Shown piece after piece: positions 6,617-14,897 of a DNA stretch of 32,448 bases. The notes below the pieces were generated by a model. That model saw only the letters and a program-made list of their open reading frames with translations, was not told where the DNA came from and did not search any database. How positions within the stretch are numbered: the stretch's first letter is position 1; the number at the start of each line of letters is the position of its first letter. The position numbers and the translations under genes are program-made. The stretch covers positions 1-32,448 of the forward strand of contig JAAYKY010000015.1 of the NCBI GenBank assembly GCA_012522185.1. Direction: 5' to 3'. This stretch comes from Flavobacteriaceae bacterium. Lineage in GTDB: Bacteria; Bacteroidota; Bacteroidia; Flavobacteriales; Weeksellaceae.

Positions 6617-8746
6617 TTAATTAAATCCTTTGCTTTCCAAAATCGCTGAGACAGAAGGTTCACTTCCTCTGAATTCTTTGTACGCTTCTTTGTATTCCAA
6701 TGTATTTCCTTGGGAAAGAATCATATCTCGGTATCTTTGCCCCGCTTGACGATTAAGTCCCCCGTTTTCATCAAACCACTTCCCAGTGTCCAAGGCAAGC
6801 ATTTCTGTCCATAAATAGGCGTAATAACTCGCTGCGTATCCACCGCCAAAAACATGGTTGAAATAAGTAGCACGATAACGTGGCGGAACATTTTCCACCC
6901 AAAGATTATCTTCCATCAAGGACTCTCTTTCAAAATTATTTACATTGAATCCTTTCTCAATCATTCCTAATTTATGGAAATTAAAATCCATCACAGCTGC
7001 TGCCAATACTTCACCAAAAGCAAATCCTTGGTTGAACTGAGAAGCATTTTTAATTTTATCGATTAACTCTTGTGGAATTTGCTCACCGATTTCATAATGA
7101 ATAGCATAGTTTTTCAAAACTTCCGGATGCAAAACCCAATGTTCGTTGGCTTGAGAAGGCAATTCTACAAAATCTCTCGCCACGGCTGTACCTGAAAGCG
7201 ATGGATAGTTCTGATTGGCGAAAAATCCGTGAAGGGAATGTCCAAATTCATGGAACAAAGTTTCTACCTCGTCATAAGTCAATAGCGCAGGTTCACCCGG
7301 AGCTGGTTTGGTGTAATTACATACGTTGTAAATCACCGGTTTTTTATCCAACAAATGCGATTGATTCACAAAATTACTCATCCAAGCTCCTCCTCTCTTA
7401 CTTTCTCTTTTGAAAAAATCTCCGTAAAACAACCCAAGTGGCGTTCCGTCTTCTTCAAAAAGCTCATAAACCAAAACATCGGGATGATAAGTCGGGATGT
7501 CGGTTCTTTCTTTGAATGTAATTCCAAATAGTTTCGTGGCGGAATAGAAAACTCCTTTTTCCAATACATTTTTCAATTCGAAATAAGGCTTCAATTGACC
7601 TTCATCCAAATCGTATTTTTCTTTACGAACTTGTTCTGCATAATAGGTCCAGTCCCAAGGCTTCAATTCAAAATCATTTCCTTCGGATTGGATTTTGTTT
7701 TGAAGTACTTCCGCTTCTTTTGCGATGGCTTTCACCGTGGGTGGAATTAACTCTGCAAAGAAATCATCAACCGTTTCAGTGTTTTTCACCATCGTATCCT
7801 GCAAATTCCATGAAGCATAAGTCGGATATCCCAAAAGATTTGCTTTTTCGATTCGAAGTTTCACAATCTGATTAATGATATCCAAGGTGGAATAATTCCC
7901 ACCATCGGTTCGACTCCAAGCTTTATTGAATAAATTCTCACGTGTCTGTCGATTTTCCAGAGATTGTGTCAAAGGCTGTTGCGTCGTATTGTGAATAGGT
8001 ATTTTCCATTCTGATTTTCCTTCTACTTTTAGCGAATTGATTTCATTGGCTGTCAACCCTTTTAACATCGTCGTATCTCTTACAATGAACGCAGAATTAT
8101 TTCCGGCTTCCAACAAGGTTTGTCCAAATTCATTTTCAAGAGAAGCCAAATTAGCATTGATTTCCTTCAAAGTTTCTTTGTCTTCAGTCGATAAATTCGC
8201 TCCTGCTTTGATGAAATTCTGATACCTTACTTCAACTAATTTCAGATCTTCTCCTTCCAGTCCGAATTCTTCTCTTTGGTCATAAATAGTTTTAATTCGC
8301 TGAAAAAGATTTTCGTTTAAAAGAATAAAATCTCTGTGCGCGGCAAACTTTGGCGCCATTTCAGCTTGAAGTTCTTTCAGGTGATCGTTGGTATGAGCAC
8401 CTGTCAAAGCATAAAAAACTCTCGAAACTCGACTGAGAAGTTCATTTGCTTTTTCCATTTCCACCAAAGTGTTTTCAAATGTAGGTTCCTCGGGGTTGTT
8501 TGCAATTTGCTCTATGGCTTCACGCTCTACCTGAATGGCATAGTCCAAGGCAGGTCGGAAATGTTCATCCTTTATTTTACTAAAATCCGGTGCCGAATAA
8601 GGCAAACTGCTTTCCTGAACAAGGGGATTGTCTTTCATTTCTTCTGCTGTGTAAGTTTTCGTTGCGGATGAATCCGTTGTCTTGCTGTTACAATTCCATA
8701 AAGCAAAAACAACAAGGCCCATTAATGCGATTTGTTTCAATTTCAT
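6617..8746 (-). CDS. M3-family zinc metallopeptidase (Dcp/oligopeptidase A-like), lipoprotein
   Basis: A 709-aa peptidase of the M3 thimet-oligopeptidase family; such enzymes cut short peptides and Dcp removes C-terminal dipeptides. The zinc motif is H499-E-F-G-H503 within LFHEFGHSLHGFF, followed by the conserved ELPSQANEHWV segment. The end has the usual HVFGGGYAASYYAYLW stretch. The frame is open 39 codons further upstream, but I choose the ATG at 8746. It begins a lipoprotein signal peptide (MKLKQ, a hydrophobic core, then FALWNC with the lipobox Cys at residue 19), and a -7 element lies just upstream within the longer frame. Outer-membrane or periplasmic location is inferred. Length fits the family. 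Confidence 0.93.
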   Translation of the reverse strand: MKLKQIALMGLVVFALWNCNSKTTDSSATKTYTAEEMKDNPLVQESSLPYSAPDFSKIKDEHFRPALDYAIQVEREAIEQIANNPEEPTFENTLVEMEKANELLSRVSRVFYALTGAHTNDHLKELQAEMAPKFAAHRDFILLNENLFQRIKTIYDQREEFGLEGEDLKLVEVRYQNFIKAGANLSTEDKETLKEINANLASLENEFGQTLLEAGNNSAFIVRDTTMLKGLTANEINSLKVEGKSEWKIPIHNTTQQPLTQSLENRQTRENLFNKAWSRTDGGNYSTLDIINQIVKLRIEKANLLGYPTYASWNLQDTMVKNTETVDDFFAELIPPTVKAIAKEAEVLQNKIQSEGNDFELKPWDWTYYAEQVRKEKYDLDEGQLKPYFELKNVLEKGVFYSATKLFGITFKERTDIPTYHPDVLVYELFEEDGTPLGLFYGDFFKRESKRGGAWMSNFVNQSHLLDKKPVIYNVCNYTKPAPGEPALLTYDEVETLFHEFGHSLHGFFANQNYPSLSGTAVARDFVELPSQANEHWVLHPEVLKNYAIHYEIGEQIPQELIDKIKNASQFNQGFAFGEVLAAAVMDFNFHKLGMIEKGFNVNNFERESLMEDNLWVENVPPRYRATYFNHVFGGGYAASYYAYLWTEMLALDTGKWFDENGGLNRQAGQRYRDMILSQGNTLEYKEAYKEFRGSEPSVSAILESKGFN

Positions 8747-8775
8747 TTCGTTTACTTGTTTTTTTGTGGATTTTC

Positions 8776-8783
8776 CAAATTTA
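8776..8783 (-). promoter_or_regulatory. -7 element TAAATTTG upstream of the M3 peptidase
   Basis: On the minus strand TAAATTTG lies 29 nt before the chosen ATG at 8746. This supports that start over the upstream ATG at 8863, which lies before the element. No good -33 TTTG is seen. Confidence 0.4.
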
Positions 8784-8840
8784 GAAAAATAAAAGATGAA
8801 TATAAAGGAAGAAGAACGCAATTCCTTTGTACCCAAATAA

Positions 8841-8865
8841 AATTGCCGGATTAAATCCGGCAATT
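8841..8865 (-). terminator. Terminator after metG
   Basis: AATTGCCGGAT, TAA loop, ATCCGGCAATT form a perfect 11-bp stem 22 bp beyond the metG stop. On the minus strand it runs into TTTTATTTG. T-residues also follow on the plus strand. Confidence 0.8.
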
Positions 8866-8887
8866 TTTGTCTTATTTCAGTTTCAAT

Positions 8888-10924
8888 TTATCCAATATTC
8901 ACTCCGTTTTCCGTCTTTTCCTCCGGTGCTAAAAAAGTCAATTTACCATCCTCCTTGTCAGTCAGCAAAAGCATTCCCTGACTTTCAATGCCTCGGATTT
9001 TTCGCGGAGCTAAATTTACCAAAACTGTCACTTGTTTGCCGATGATTTCTTCTGGCGTGAAACTTTCTGCAATTCCTGAAACAATCGTACGAATATCAAT
9101 TCCGGTATCGACTTTCAGTTTCAACAATTTATCGGCTTTTTCTACTTTTTCCGCTTCCAGAATCGTCCCCACACGCATATCGTTTTTCATAAAATCATCG
9201 AATTGAATGGTTTCTCTCTGCGGTTCAGCATTTGGATTTGTCATATTGTTCAGGGTTTTATTTTGATTTAATTTATTAATTTGAAATTCAATGGCTTCGT
9301 CTTCTATTTTGGCAAAAACCAATTCCGAAGGATTCAACTGATGACCTGCTGGAATGATTTCGTTTGCATTTTCCAATTCGTTCCAATTCATCGGCGAAAT
9401 ATTCAACATTTTGAATAATTTTTCAGAAGTAAACGGTAGAAAAGGTTCGCCCAACTCTGCCAACATTCCGGCGATTTGAGCCGCTGCATACATGATTCCT
9501 TTAACTTCTTCCGGATTATCTTGTTTTTTCCAAGGTTCTTGAGATTGTAAAAACTGATTGCCCAATCGCGCCAGATTCATGTATTCCATAAGCGCATTTC
9601 GGAATTCAAACTTCTCCAGATGCGCACCGATTTTTTGGGCGAAATCTTTTAGTTGGTTTAATTCTTCGAATTCGATGGTTTTCTCGGGAATAATTCCATC
9701 GTAATATTTATGCGTCAAAACCATCACGCGGTTGATGAAATTCCCCAGAATTCCCACCAATTCCGAATTATTTTTGGTTTGGAAATCTTTCCAAGTGAAA
9801 TTATTGTCTTTGTTTTCAGGCAGATTCGCAGTCAAAACATAACGCAAAACATCTTGCTGACCCGGAAATTCTTCTAGATATTCGTGTCCCCAAACCGCCC
9901 AATTGCGTGAAGTTGAAATTTTATCGTCTTCCAGGTTCATGAATTCATTGGCCGGAACATTTTCAGGCAATATATAATCGCCATGGGCTTTAATCATCGC
10001 CGGGAAAATGATACAATGAAAAACAATGTTGTCTTTCCCAATGAAATGAATCAATTTCGTGTCGGGATTTTGCCAATAATCTTTCCAGTTTTTTCCGTTG
10101 GCTTCCGCCCATTCGATGGTTGAAGTGATATAACCAATCGGTGCATCAAACCAAACATAGAGCACTTTTCCTTCGGCTTCCGCCAAAGGAACTTTTACGC
10201 CCCAATTGAGGTCACGCGTCATAGCGCGAGGTTTCAAACCATCGTCAATCCAGGATTTAACTTGTCCGTAAACATTTGATTTCCAATCGTTTTTATGGCC
10301 ATCCAAAATCCATTCTTTCAGAAAGTCTTCGTATTCATTCAAAGGCAAATACCAATTTTTGGTTTCTTTCAGGATAGGCGTATTTCCGCTCAGAGCCGAA
10401 CGCGGATTGATCAGTTCGGTTGGACTCAAAGTAGAACCACAACTTTCACATTGGTCTCCGTATGCATTTGGATTTTGACATCTCGGACATTCGCCCACGA
10501 TGTATCGGTCGGCCAAAAATTCTTTGGCTTCTTCGTCGTAAAATTGCTCCGAAACTTCTTCTGTAAACTTTCCTTTTTTATACAAATTCAAAAAGAAATC
10601 CGAGGAAACTTCATGGTGTTTGGGATTGGAAGTGCGCGAATAATGGTCAAAAGAAACACCGAATTTCTCCAGGGTTTCCTTGATTAATTCGTGGTATTTA
10701 TCGACAATCGCCTGTGGGGTAGTATTTTCTTTTTTTGCCCGAATGGTAATCGGAATTCCATGTTCGTCCGAACCGCCGATAAATGCCACGTCCATTCCTT
10801 TTCGGCGCAAATATCTCGCATAAATATCGGAAGGAATGTAAACGCCCGCCAGATGCCCGATGTGAAGCGGTCCGTTGGCATAAGGAAGCGCAGCAGTCAG
10901 TGTATATCGATTCGGATTACTCAT
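8888..10924 (-). CDS. metG: Methionyl-tRNA synthetase
   Basis: MetRS charges tRNA-Met with methionine. The 678-aa protein has the class I HIGH motif at residues 21-24 (PLHIGHLAG), a zinc-knuckle insert with [18 protein letters not shown] (about 145-163), and the second signature as KISTS at 335-339 ([12 protein letters not shown]), a variant of KMSKS seen in many MetG1 enzymes. An anticodon-binding helical domain follows. From about residue 570 there is a C-terminal EMAP/Trbp111-type tRNA-binding domain with [20 protein letters not shown] and GIESQGMLL. Length is normal for the E. coli-type enzyme with this appended domain. A -7 element lies 22 bp before the ATG, and a terminator follows. Confidence 0.97.
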   Translation of the reverse strand: MSNPNRYTLTAALPYANGPLHIGHLAGVYIPSDIYARYLRRKGMDVAFIGGSDEHGIPITIRAKKENTTPQAIVDKYHELIKETLEKFGVSFDHYSRTSNPKHHEVSSDFFLNLYKKGKFTEEVSEQFYDEEAKEFLADRYIVGECPRCQNPNAYGDQCESCGSTLSPTELINPRSALSGNTPILKETKNWYLPLNEYEDFLKEWILDGHKNDWKSNVYGQVKSWIDDGLKPRAMTRDLNWGVKVPLAEAEGKVLYVWFDAPIGYITSTIEWAEANGKNWKDYWQNPDTKLIHFIGKDNIVFHCIIFPAMIKAHGDYILPENVPANEFMNLEDDKISTSRNWAVWGHEYLEEFPGQQDVLRYVLTANLPENKDNNFTWKDFQTKNNSELVGILGNFINRVMVLTHKYYDGIIPEKTIEFEELNQLKDFAQKIGAHLEKFEFRNALMEYMNLARLGNQFLQSQEPWKKQDNPEEVKGIMYAAAQIAGMLAELGEPFLPFTSEKLFKMLNISPMNWNELENANEIIPAGHQLNPSELVFAKIEDEAIEFQINKLNQNKTLNNMTNPNAEPQRETIQFDDFMKNDMRVGTILEAEKVEKADKLLKLKVDTGIDIRTIVSGIAESFTPEEIIGKQVTVLVNLAPRKIRGIESQGMLLLTDKEDGKLTFLAPEEKTENGVNIG

Positions 10925-10946
10925 TTTGAATTAATTTTTTGGATTG

Positions 10947-10954
10947 CAAAGATA
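10947..10954 (-). promoter_or_regulatory. -7 element TATCTTTG upstream of metG
   Basis: On the minus strand TATCTTTG lies 22 nt before the metG ATG and fits TAnnTTTG. The -33 region is not recognisable. The plus-strand promoter for the divergent toxin-antitoxin pair is about 80 bp away. Confidence 0.4.
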
Positions 10955-11031
10955 AGAAGCGAAAAAAGAAGTTTGAAGGCGGAAGGAGGATTTATTTTGA
11001 ATTCGGTTCATTTCTGTATTCTCAATTTTCG

Positions 11032-11039
11032 TAAATTTG
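11032..11039 (+). promoter_or_regulatory. -7 element TAAATTTG before the second antitoxin gene
   Basis: TAAATTTG ends 4 nt before the ATG at 11044, the same arrangement as at 3159-3166. It implies a leaderless or very short-leader transcript. Confidence 0.4.
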
Positions 11040-11043
11040 AAGT

Positions 11044-11268
11044 ATGCAAAAGATCAAAGGCATAGAAATCGAGAAAAATTCGCAGGGCGAAGATGCATTT
11101 ATCCGGATTGATTTTCAGAAATTCGGCAAACAACTTCAGCCATTTCTGGAAGAAGTCGGTCTGCTGGAAGATGATTTTGAGAAAGAATGGGAAACTGCTT
11201 TGACGCTTGATGAAGCCAAAGAAAAATCAATTGAAAAAGTCAGATCCTGGTGGGAAAAAATGTCATAA
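11044..11268 (+). CDS. Small acidic antitoxin-like protein of a RelE/ParE-type pair
   Basis: A 74-aa protein with a predicted beta-rich start (KIKGIEIEKNSQGEDAFIRIDF) and a helical, acidic second half ending EKVRSWWEKMS. I do not recognise a named family with certainty. Size, acidity, position directly before a RelE/ParE-like gene and the 19-nt overlap with it all fit a type II antitoxin. The start is placed at the first ATG, 4 nt after a -7 element. The pair sits between metG (divergent) and a glycosyltransferase (convergent), a typical isolated insertion point for such modules. Confidence 0.6.
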   Translation: MQKIKGIEIEKNSQGEDAFIRIDFQKFGKQLQPFLEEVGLLEDDFEKEWETALTLDEAKEKSIEKVRSWWEKMS

Positions 11269-11573
11269 ATGTTCTTCCGTCCGTCATTGATTATTTAGAC
11301 GAGCTGATTATTAAACTTTATGAAAACGAATATTTTGGCTTTTTAGAAAGTGCTGAAACTTATGTTTCAAATATTTATGACTTCATTCCGGAATTAATTG
11401 AAAACCAGACGCATAAACAAGCTCCTGCCGAACTTAAAAAACACGGTCAATTTTATATTTCTTATTCGTCCAATAAAAGAACGAATTGGTATATTTTCTT
11501 CAATCGACGCGATAATCGTTTCCTGATTAAATACATTACCAATAACCATATGCCGGATGCGAAATTTCTATGA
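11250..11573 (+). CDS. RelE/ParE-superfamily toxin (probable)
   Basis: A 107-aa protein read from a GTG at 11250 inside the end of the antitoxin gene; no ATG lies near the expected start, so the exact first residue is uncertain. A helical N-terminal half (VIDYLDELIIKLYENEYFGF...) is followed by a beta-sheet half: KKHGQFYISYSSNKRTNWYIFFNRRDNRFLIKYITNNH. The pattern of a strand, basic residues, TNWYIFF, and a final NNHMPDA is typical of Bacteroidota proteins annotated as RelE/ParE-family toxins. Whether it cleaves mRNA or acts on gyrase cannot be told. Its stop is separated by a single base from the stop of the convergent glycosyltransferase. Confidence 0.65.
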   Translation: MGKNVINVLPSVIDYLDELIIKLYENEYFGFLESAETYVSNIYDFIPELIENQTHKQAPAELKKHGQFYISYSSNKRTNWYIFFNRRDNRFLIKYITNNHMPDAKFL

Positions 11574-11574
11574 A

Positions 11575-13188
11575 TTAATTTTTATTCACCTTAAATAAAA
11601 ACATCCTTTTTCTGTCCACATGGTTTTTGGTTCCGGGTTTCTCTTCATTATCGTCAAATTTCTCGATGAATTTGGCCGTAAAACCTAAATTTTTCAATTG
11701 ATTGATAATAGATTCTATGGGTTCATTGTCTGACGAAATCAGAAAAAAATCAGATTCTTTTGGATAAGTTTCCGGTTTGTCGGGATAAATTTCCGGAATA
11801 GTATTTCCGTATTTGAACATGATTTCTGGCGAATAAGCATCGAATCCGTATAATTTTAAGCCGGATGTTTCGATTTCTTCTTTTTTAGTCAAAATCGAAT
11901 GATGATGTGGATTGCTGTTAAACAATCCGTCAATCACCGGAATTCCAAAAAACATTGCCAAAGCCACAAAGACCACCGTTCCCAAAAAGGCATTTCTGAG
12001 GTTGAAATTTTTAAATACTTCTCTCATTAAATATATGCCGACAAGAATTCCGGAGACAGAAAAGAGAATGGCATAAATTCCCCATTCCACCTTGAAAATT
12101 GCAAACAAAATTACCGGAACAGCAATAGCAATTAGTCCTACGAGTCCAAATGAAAATTTCACCAGCATTTTCTCCCATTTTTTCCAATCTTGATTCTGCA
12201 TGAGGTAATAAAGATAGAATCCGGTGGTGGCAGCCAATGGAATCATTAAGGGGAAGAGATAACGCTCTTTTTTGGAAGGAATTAATGACAATAAAACAAA
12301 ACAAATCAGGGTCCACCAAAAGAAAAAACTATAGGATTTGGGTAGCTCGACTTTTCTTTTTACATAAGGAAAAGCCAATGAAATCAGAGCAAATACGGCC
12401 CAAACTCCCATTTGAACCGGAAAGCTGAAATAGCGCGAAAAAGGTTTTACTTCGCGGTTAGTCCTTGCGGTGGATTCTACTTCAAGCGTATGAATCAGGG
12501 TTTCTTTGTCAAAAAGAAATACGTAGCCATACCAGGAAAATCCTACAATTGCCGTCAGAATTCCCATCCATATCCAACCTGCCCATTTGATTTTCGGAAA
12601 TCCGTATGCAATCCAATAAGCAAGAAAAAAGGGTGCGGCAATCACATAAAATCCGGTGGGTCCTTTGCTGAGGATTGAAAGTCCGAGGAAGATTCCGGCC
12701 AATGTGAATTGGAGGAAATTATTTTTTTCGGATTGAAAAGTTCGGTAAAAAAAATAAACACCCATCAAGGTGAAACTGTAACAGAAAATATCCCAAGTGG
12801 CTCTTTTTCCAACAAATAAAACCAGATAAGTGGTAGTGAGAATCAGCCCGATTGTCAAAGCCAGATTTATGTTTTGGGTTTCTTTTTTGACAAATCGATA
12901 AAAAACCAAAATCAATCCTACACAAGCTAAAGCTGCTGGAAAACGCAATGCCCAAATCGAATTGGTTCCGAAGATAGCGCCCATTCCTGCACTGAGCCAG
13001 GTCGGAAGTGGCGGTTTCTGATAGCGCGGTTCGCCATTCATGGTAGTGAAAAGCCAGTTGCCGTCATCTACCATTTCGCGCGCCGTCACAAAATTTCTGG
13101 CTTCCATTATGTCCACAAACAGATAATTGAGGTGTAGCAGAAACATTGAGAAACAAAGGAACAACAAGAGATTGTAGTTAATTTTCAT
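11575..13188 (-). CDS. GT39-family (ArnT/PMT-like) membrane glycosyltransferase
   Basis: A 537-aa protein with about eleven to twelve membrane helices and a C-terminal extramembrane domain (about 420-537). The first outer loop has D26 and E29 in VDIMEARNFVTAREMV, then GNWLFTTMNGEPRYQKPPLPTW, the pattern of lipid-linked-sugar glycosyltransferases of family GT39/GT83 such as ArnT, where the Asp is catalytic. These enzymes move a sugar from polyprenyl phosphate onto lipid A, protein or other acceptors at the outer face of the inner membrane. Acceptor and sugar are unknown here. No polysaccharide genes are nearby. A -7 element lies 16 bp upstream. Confidence 0.87.
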   Translation of the reverse strand: MKINYNLLLFLCFSMFLLHLNYLFVDIMEARNFVTAREMVDDGNWLFTTMNGEPRYQKPPLPTWLSAGMGAIFGTNSIWALRFPAALACVGLILVFYRFVKKETQNINLALTIGLILTTTYLVLFVGKRATWDIFCYSFTLMGVYFFYRTFQSEKNNFLQFTLAGIFLGLSILSKGPTGFYVIAAPFFLAYWIAYGFPKIKWAGWIWMGILTAIVGFSWYGYVFLFDKETLIHTLEVESTARTNREVKPFSRYFSFPVQMGVWAVFALISLAFPYVKRKVELPKSYSFFFWWTLICFVLLSLIPSKKERYLFPLMIPLAATTGFYLYYLMQNQDWKKWEKMLVKFSFGLVGLIAIAVPVILFAIFKVEWGIYAILFSVSGILVGIYLMREVFKNFNLRNAFLGTVVFVALAMFFGIPVIDGLFNSNPHHHSILTKKEEIETSGLKLYGFDAYSPEIMFKYGNTIPEIYPDKPETYPKESDFFLISSDNEPIESIINQLKNLGFTAKFIEKFDDNEEKPGTKNHVDRKRMFLFKVNKN

Positions 13189-13204
13189 CCGAAATTTTAT
13201 TATT

Positions 13205-13212
13205 CAAATATA
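13205..13212 (-). promoter_or_regulatory. -7 element TATATTTG upstream of the GT39 gene
   Basis: On the minus strand TATATTTG ends 16 nt before the ATG at 13188 and fits TAnnTTTG. No clear -33 element is present. Confidence 0.4.
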
Positions 13213-13251
13213 ATCAATCGGGATTAAGAAATTTCTTTTTAAATTTAAAGA

Positions 13252-13371
13252 ATGAACGAAGAAGTGGAAAAGACGATTTCGGGATCGCTGGAAGGATTTC
13301 AGTGGATTCTTGCCGGCATACTTTTAGTTTTGATTTTGTATTTGATTCTTAAAAAAGCAAAGAAAAACTAA
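13252..13371 (+). CDS. 39-residue single-pass membrane peptide (hypothetical)
   Basis: This short frame starts with ATG and encodes MNEEVEKTISGSLEGFQW, then a hydrophobic stretch ILAGILLVLILYLIL, then a basic tail KKAKKN. The layout is an acidic N-terminus, one transmembrane helix and a positive C-terminus, so N-out/C-in by the positive-inside rule. A near -7 element (TAAATTTA, 13240-13247) lies 4 nt before the ATG, like other genes in the window. It lies divergent from the GT39 gene and upstream of the der leader. No family is recognised. The clean amphiphilic layout favours a real gene, but chance is possible. Confidence 0.5.
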   Translation: MNEEVEKTISGSLEGFQWILAGILLVLILYLILKKAKKN

Positions 13372-13445
13372 ACCGGAAATTTTTATGAATTTCTTTATTC
13401 TCAATCTGCACTCTTATTTTTTCTAATTTTCTAGTTTTGAAGTAG

Positions 13446-13453
13446 TACCTTTG
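13446..13453 (+). promoter_or_regulatory. -7 element TACCTTTG, probable der promoter
   Basis: TACCTTTG fits TAnnTTTG. A start near 13460 would give a leader of roughly 108 nt before the der ATG containing two structured elements, unusually long compared with other genes here. No convincing -33 TTG is seen. Confidence 0.4.
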
Positions 13454-13466
13454 CCAAAAAATTGGG

Positions 13467-13491
13467 CTTTTGAGAAATGGTTTCTCAAAAG
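13467..13491 (+). promoter_or_regulatory. Strong stem-loop in the der leader
   Basis: CTTTTGAGAAA, TGG, TTTCTCAAAAG form an 11-bp perfect stem with a 3-nt loop, starting about 14 nt after the -7 element. The flanking GGG and CCC could extend the stem with a bulge. No T-run follows on the plus strand, so it is not a simple terminator for that strand. It would form near the 5' end of the der mRNA and could stabilise it or affect early elongation. Confidence 0.55.
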
Positions 13492-13500
13492 TTACCCATT

Positions 13501-13556
13501 AATAATCACTCATCCTGAGCTCTTACCTGCCGTAGGCATGGTGTCTAAGGATTATT
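13501..13556. repeat. Imperfect intergenic palindrome in the der leader
   Basis: AATAATC at 13501-13507 pairs with GATTATT at 13550-13556. Inside is a second hairpin, ACCTGCC-GTA-GGCATGGT with one bulge. The CATCCTGAGC start and TCTAAGGAT end resemble dispersed palindromic repeats that I recall from flavobacterial genomes (CATCCTGAGC...CGAAGGATG); this copy looks degenerate. Only one copy is in the window. Confidence 0.4.
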
Positions 13557-13567
13557 AAACATTTTTT

Positions 13568-14875
13568 ATGGCAAATATTGTAGCAATTGTAGGCCGACCT
13601 AACGTCGGGAAATCCACATTATTTAACCGACTGGTTCAAAGACGTCAGGCAATCGTTGATGACGTTTCGGGCGTAACACGCGACCGTCACTACGGAAAAA
13701 GCGATTGGAATGGCAGTGAATTTACGGTGATTGATACCGGTGGATACATTGTGGGTTCAGATGATACGTTTGAAGTCGAAATCCGAAAACAGGTTGAACT
13801 TGCCATCGACGAAGCCAACGTCATTCTTTTTATGGTGGACAATCAGGTCGGATTGACAGACATGGACAAAGAGGTGGCGCAATTACTTCGTAAAAGTGAA
13901 AAGCCGGTTTTACTGGTTGTGAACAAGGTTGATACGAATAAAAATCTGGATGACAGCTACGAGTTCTATAATTTAGGCGTTGAGAGTTTCTTCACGATTT
14001 CTTCCCAAAGCGGAAGTGGAACCGGAGAACTTCTCGATGAAGTAATCAAACATTTTGACGAAACCGAACATAAAGATCCATTTGAAGGCTTACCAAGGGT
14101 TGCCATCGTAGGCCGTCCCAATGCCGGTAAATCCACCCTGACAAACGCCTTGCTTGGTGAAGAGCGGAACATAGTAACAGAAATTGCAGGTACAACCCGT
14201 GATTCCATTGAAACGCTTTACAATAAATTCGGACATGAATTTGTCCTGATTGATACCGCCGGAATGCGAAAAAAAGGAAAGGTCAGCGAAGACCTGGAGT
14301 TTTATTCGGTGATGCGAGCCGTTCGGGCTGTGGAAGAATGTGATGTTTGCGTTCTGATCATTGATGCGACAAGAGGAATCGAAGCTCAGGATCTCAACAT
14401 TCTCTTTCTTGCCGAACGAAACCGAAAAGGAATTGTCATTTTAGTAAACAAATGGGATTTGGTAGAAAAAGAAACCAATACCATAAAAAAATACGAAGCT
14501 GAAATCCGAAACAAAATCGCACCATTTACGGACGTTCCGATTCTTTTTGTTTCGGCTTTGACCAAACAACGCGTACACAAAACGATTGAAACCGTGATGC
14601 AAGTCAATGAAAACCGAAACCGAAGAGTCAAAACAAGTAAACTCAACGAATTGATGCTTCCCATTATTGAAATCACGCCACCACCGGCCATCAAAGGAAA
14701 ATATATCAAAATCAAATACGTTACCCAATTACCGACCCGTACGCCGCAATTTGCTTTTTTTGCCAATTTGCCGCAATATGTAAAGGAACCTTATAAACGA
14801 TTTATTGAAAACCAATTACGTGAAAATTTCGATTTCACAGGTGTGCCGATTGAAATTTATTTCCGACAAAAATAA
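13568..14875 (+). CDS. der: Ribosome-assembly GTPase Der (EngA)
   Basis: Der has two tandem GTPase domains and a KH-like C-terminal domain and acts in 50S subunit maturation. In the 435-aa protein, domain 1 shows GRPNVGKST (P-loop, near residue 8), a DTGG switch II and NKVD. Domain 2 begins near residue 175 with GRPNAGKST, then [10 protein letters not shown] and NKWD. The KH-like end carries the [19 protein letters not shown] and [10 protein letters not shown] segments. Length and order are standard. The ATG follows a structured leader of about 108 nt. A FAD-dependent oxidase follows after 22 bp on the same strand. Confidence 0.97.
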   Translation: MANIVAIVGRPNVGKSTLFNRLVQRRQAIVDDVSGVTRDRHYGKSDWNGSEFTVIDTGGYIVGSDDTFEVEIRKQVELAIDEANVILFMVDNQVGLTDMDKEVAQLLRKSEKPVLLVVNKVDTNKNLDDSYEFYNLGVESFFTISSQSGSGTGELLDEVIKHFDETEHKDPFEGLPRVAIVGRPNAGKSTLTNALLGEERNIVTEIAGTTRDSIETLYNKFGHEFVLIDTAGMRKKGKVSEDLEFYSVMRAVRAVEECDVCVLIIDATRGIEAQDLNILFLAERNRKGIVILVNKWDLVEKETNTIKKYEAEIRNKIAPFTDVPILFVSALTKQRVHKTIETVMQVNENRNRRVKTSKLNELMLPIIEITPPPAIKGKYIKIKYVTQLPTRTPQFAFFANLPQYVKEPYKRFIENQLRENFDFTGVPIEIYFRQK

Positions 14876-14897
14876 TTGAGTAAAACAAGATTAAATT

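Noticed and set aside
8747-8863. Upstream ATG extending the M3 peptidase by 39 residues
   Set aside because: The extension precedes a clear lipoprotein signal peptide and contains the likely -7 element, so it is leader DNA rather than coding.
10925-11043. Possible riboswitch or T-box ahead of metG
   Set aside because: The metG leader is only about 20 nt after its -7 element, too short for such elements, and no conserved core is seen.
11250-11573. Treating the toxin as unrelated because it lacks an ATG
   Set aside because: The overlap with the antitoxin and the RelE/ParE-like C-terminal strands outweigh the unusual start codon.
13467-13491. Reading the der-leader hairpin as an intrinsic terminator
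   Set aside because: No T-run follows on the plus strand, and there is no upstream gene on the minus strand for it to terminate.
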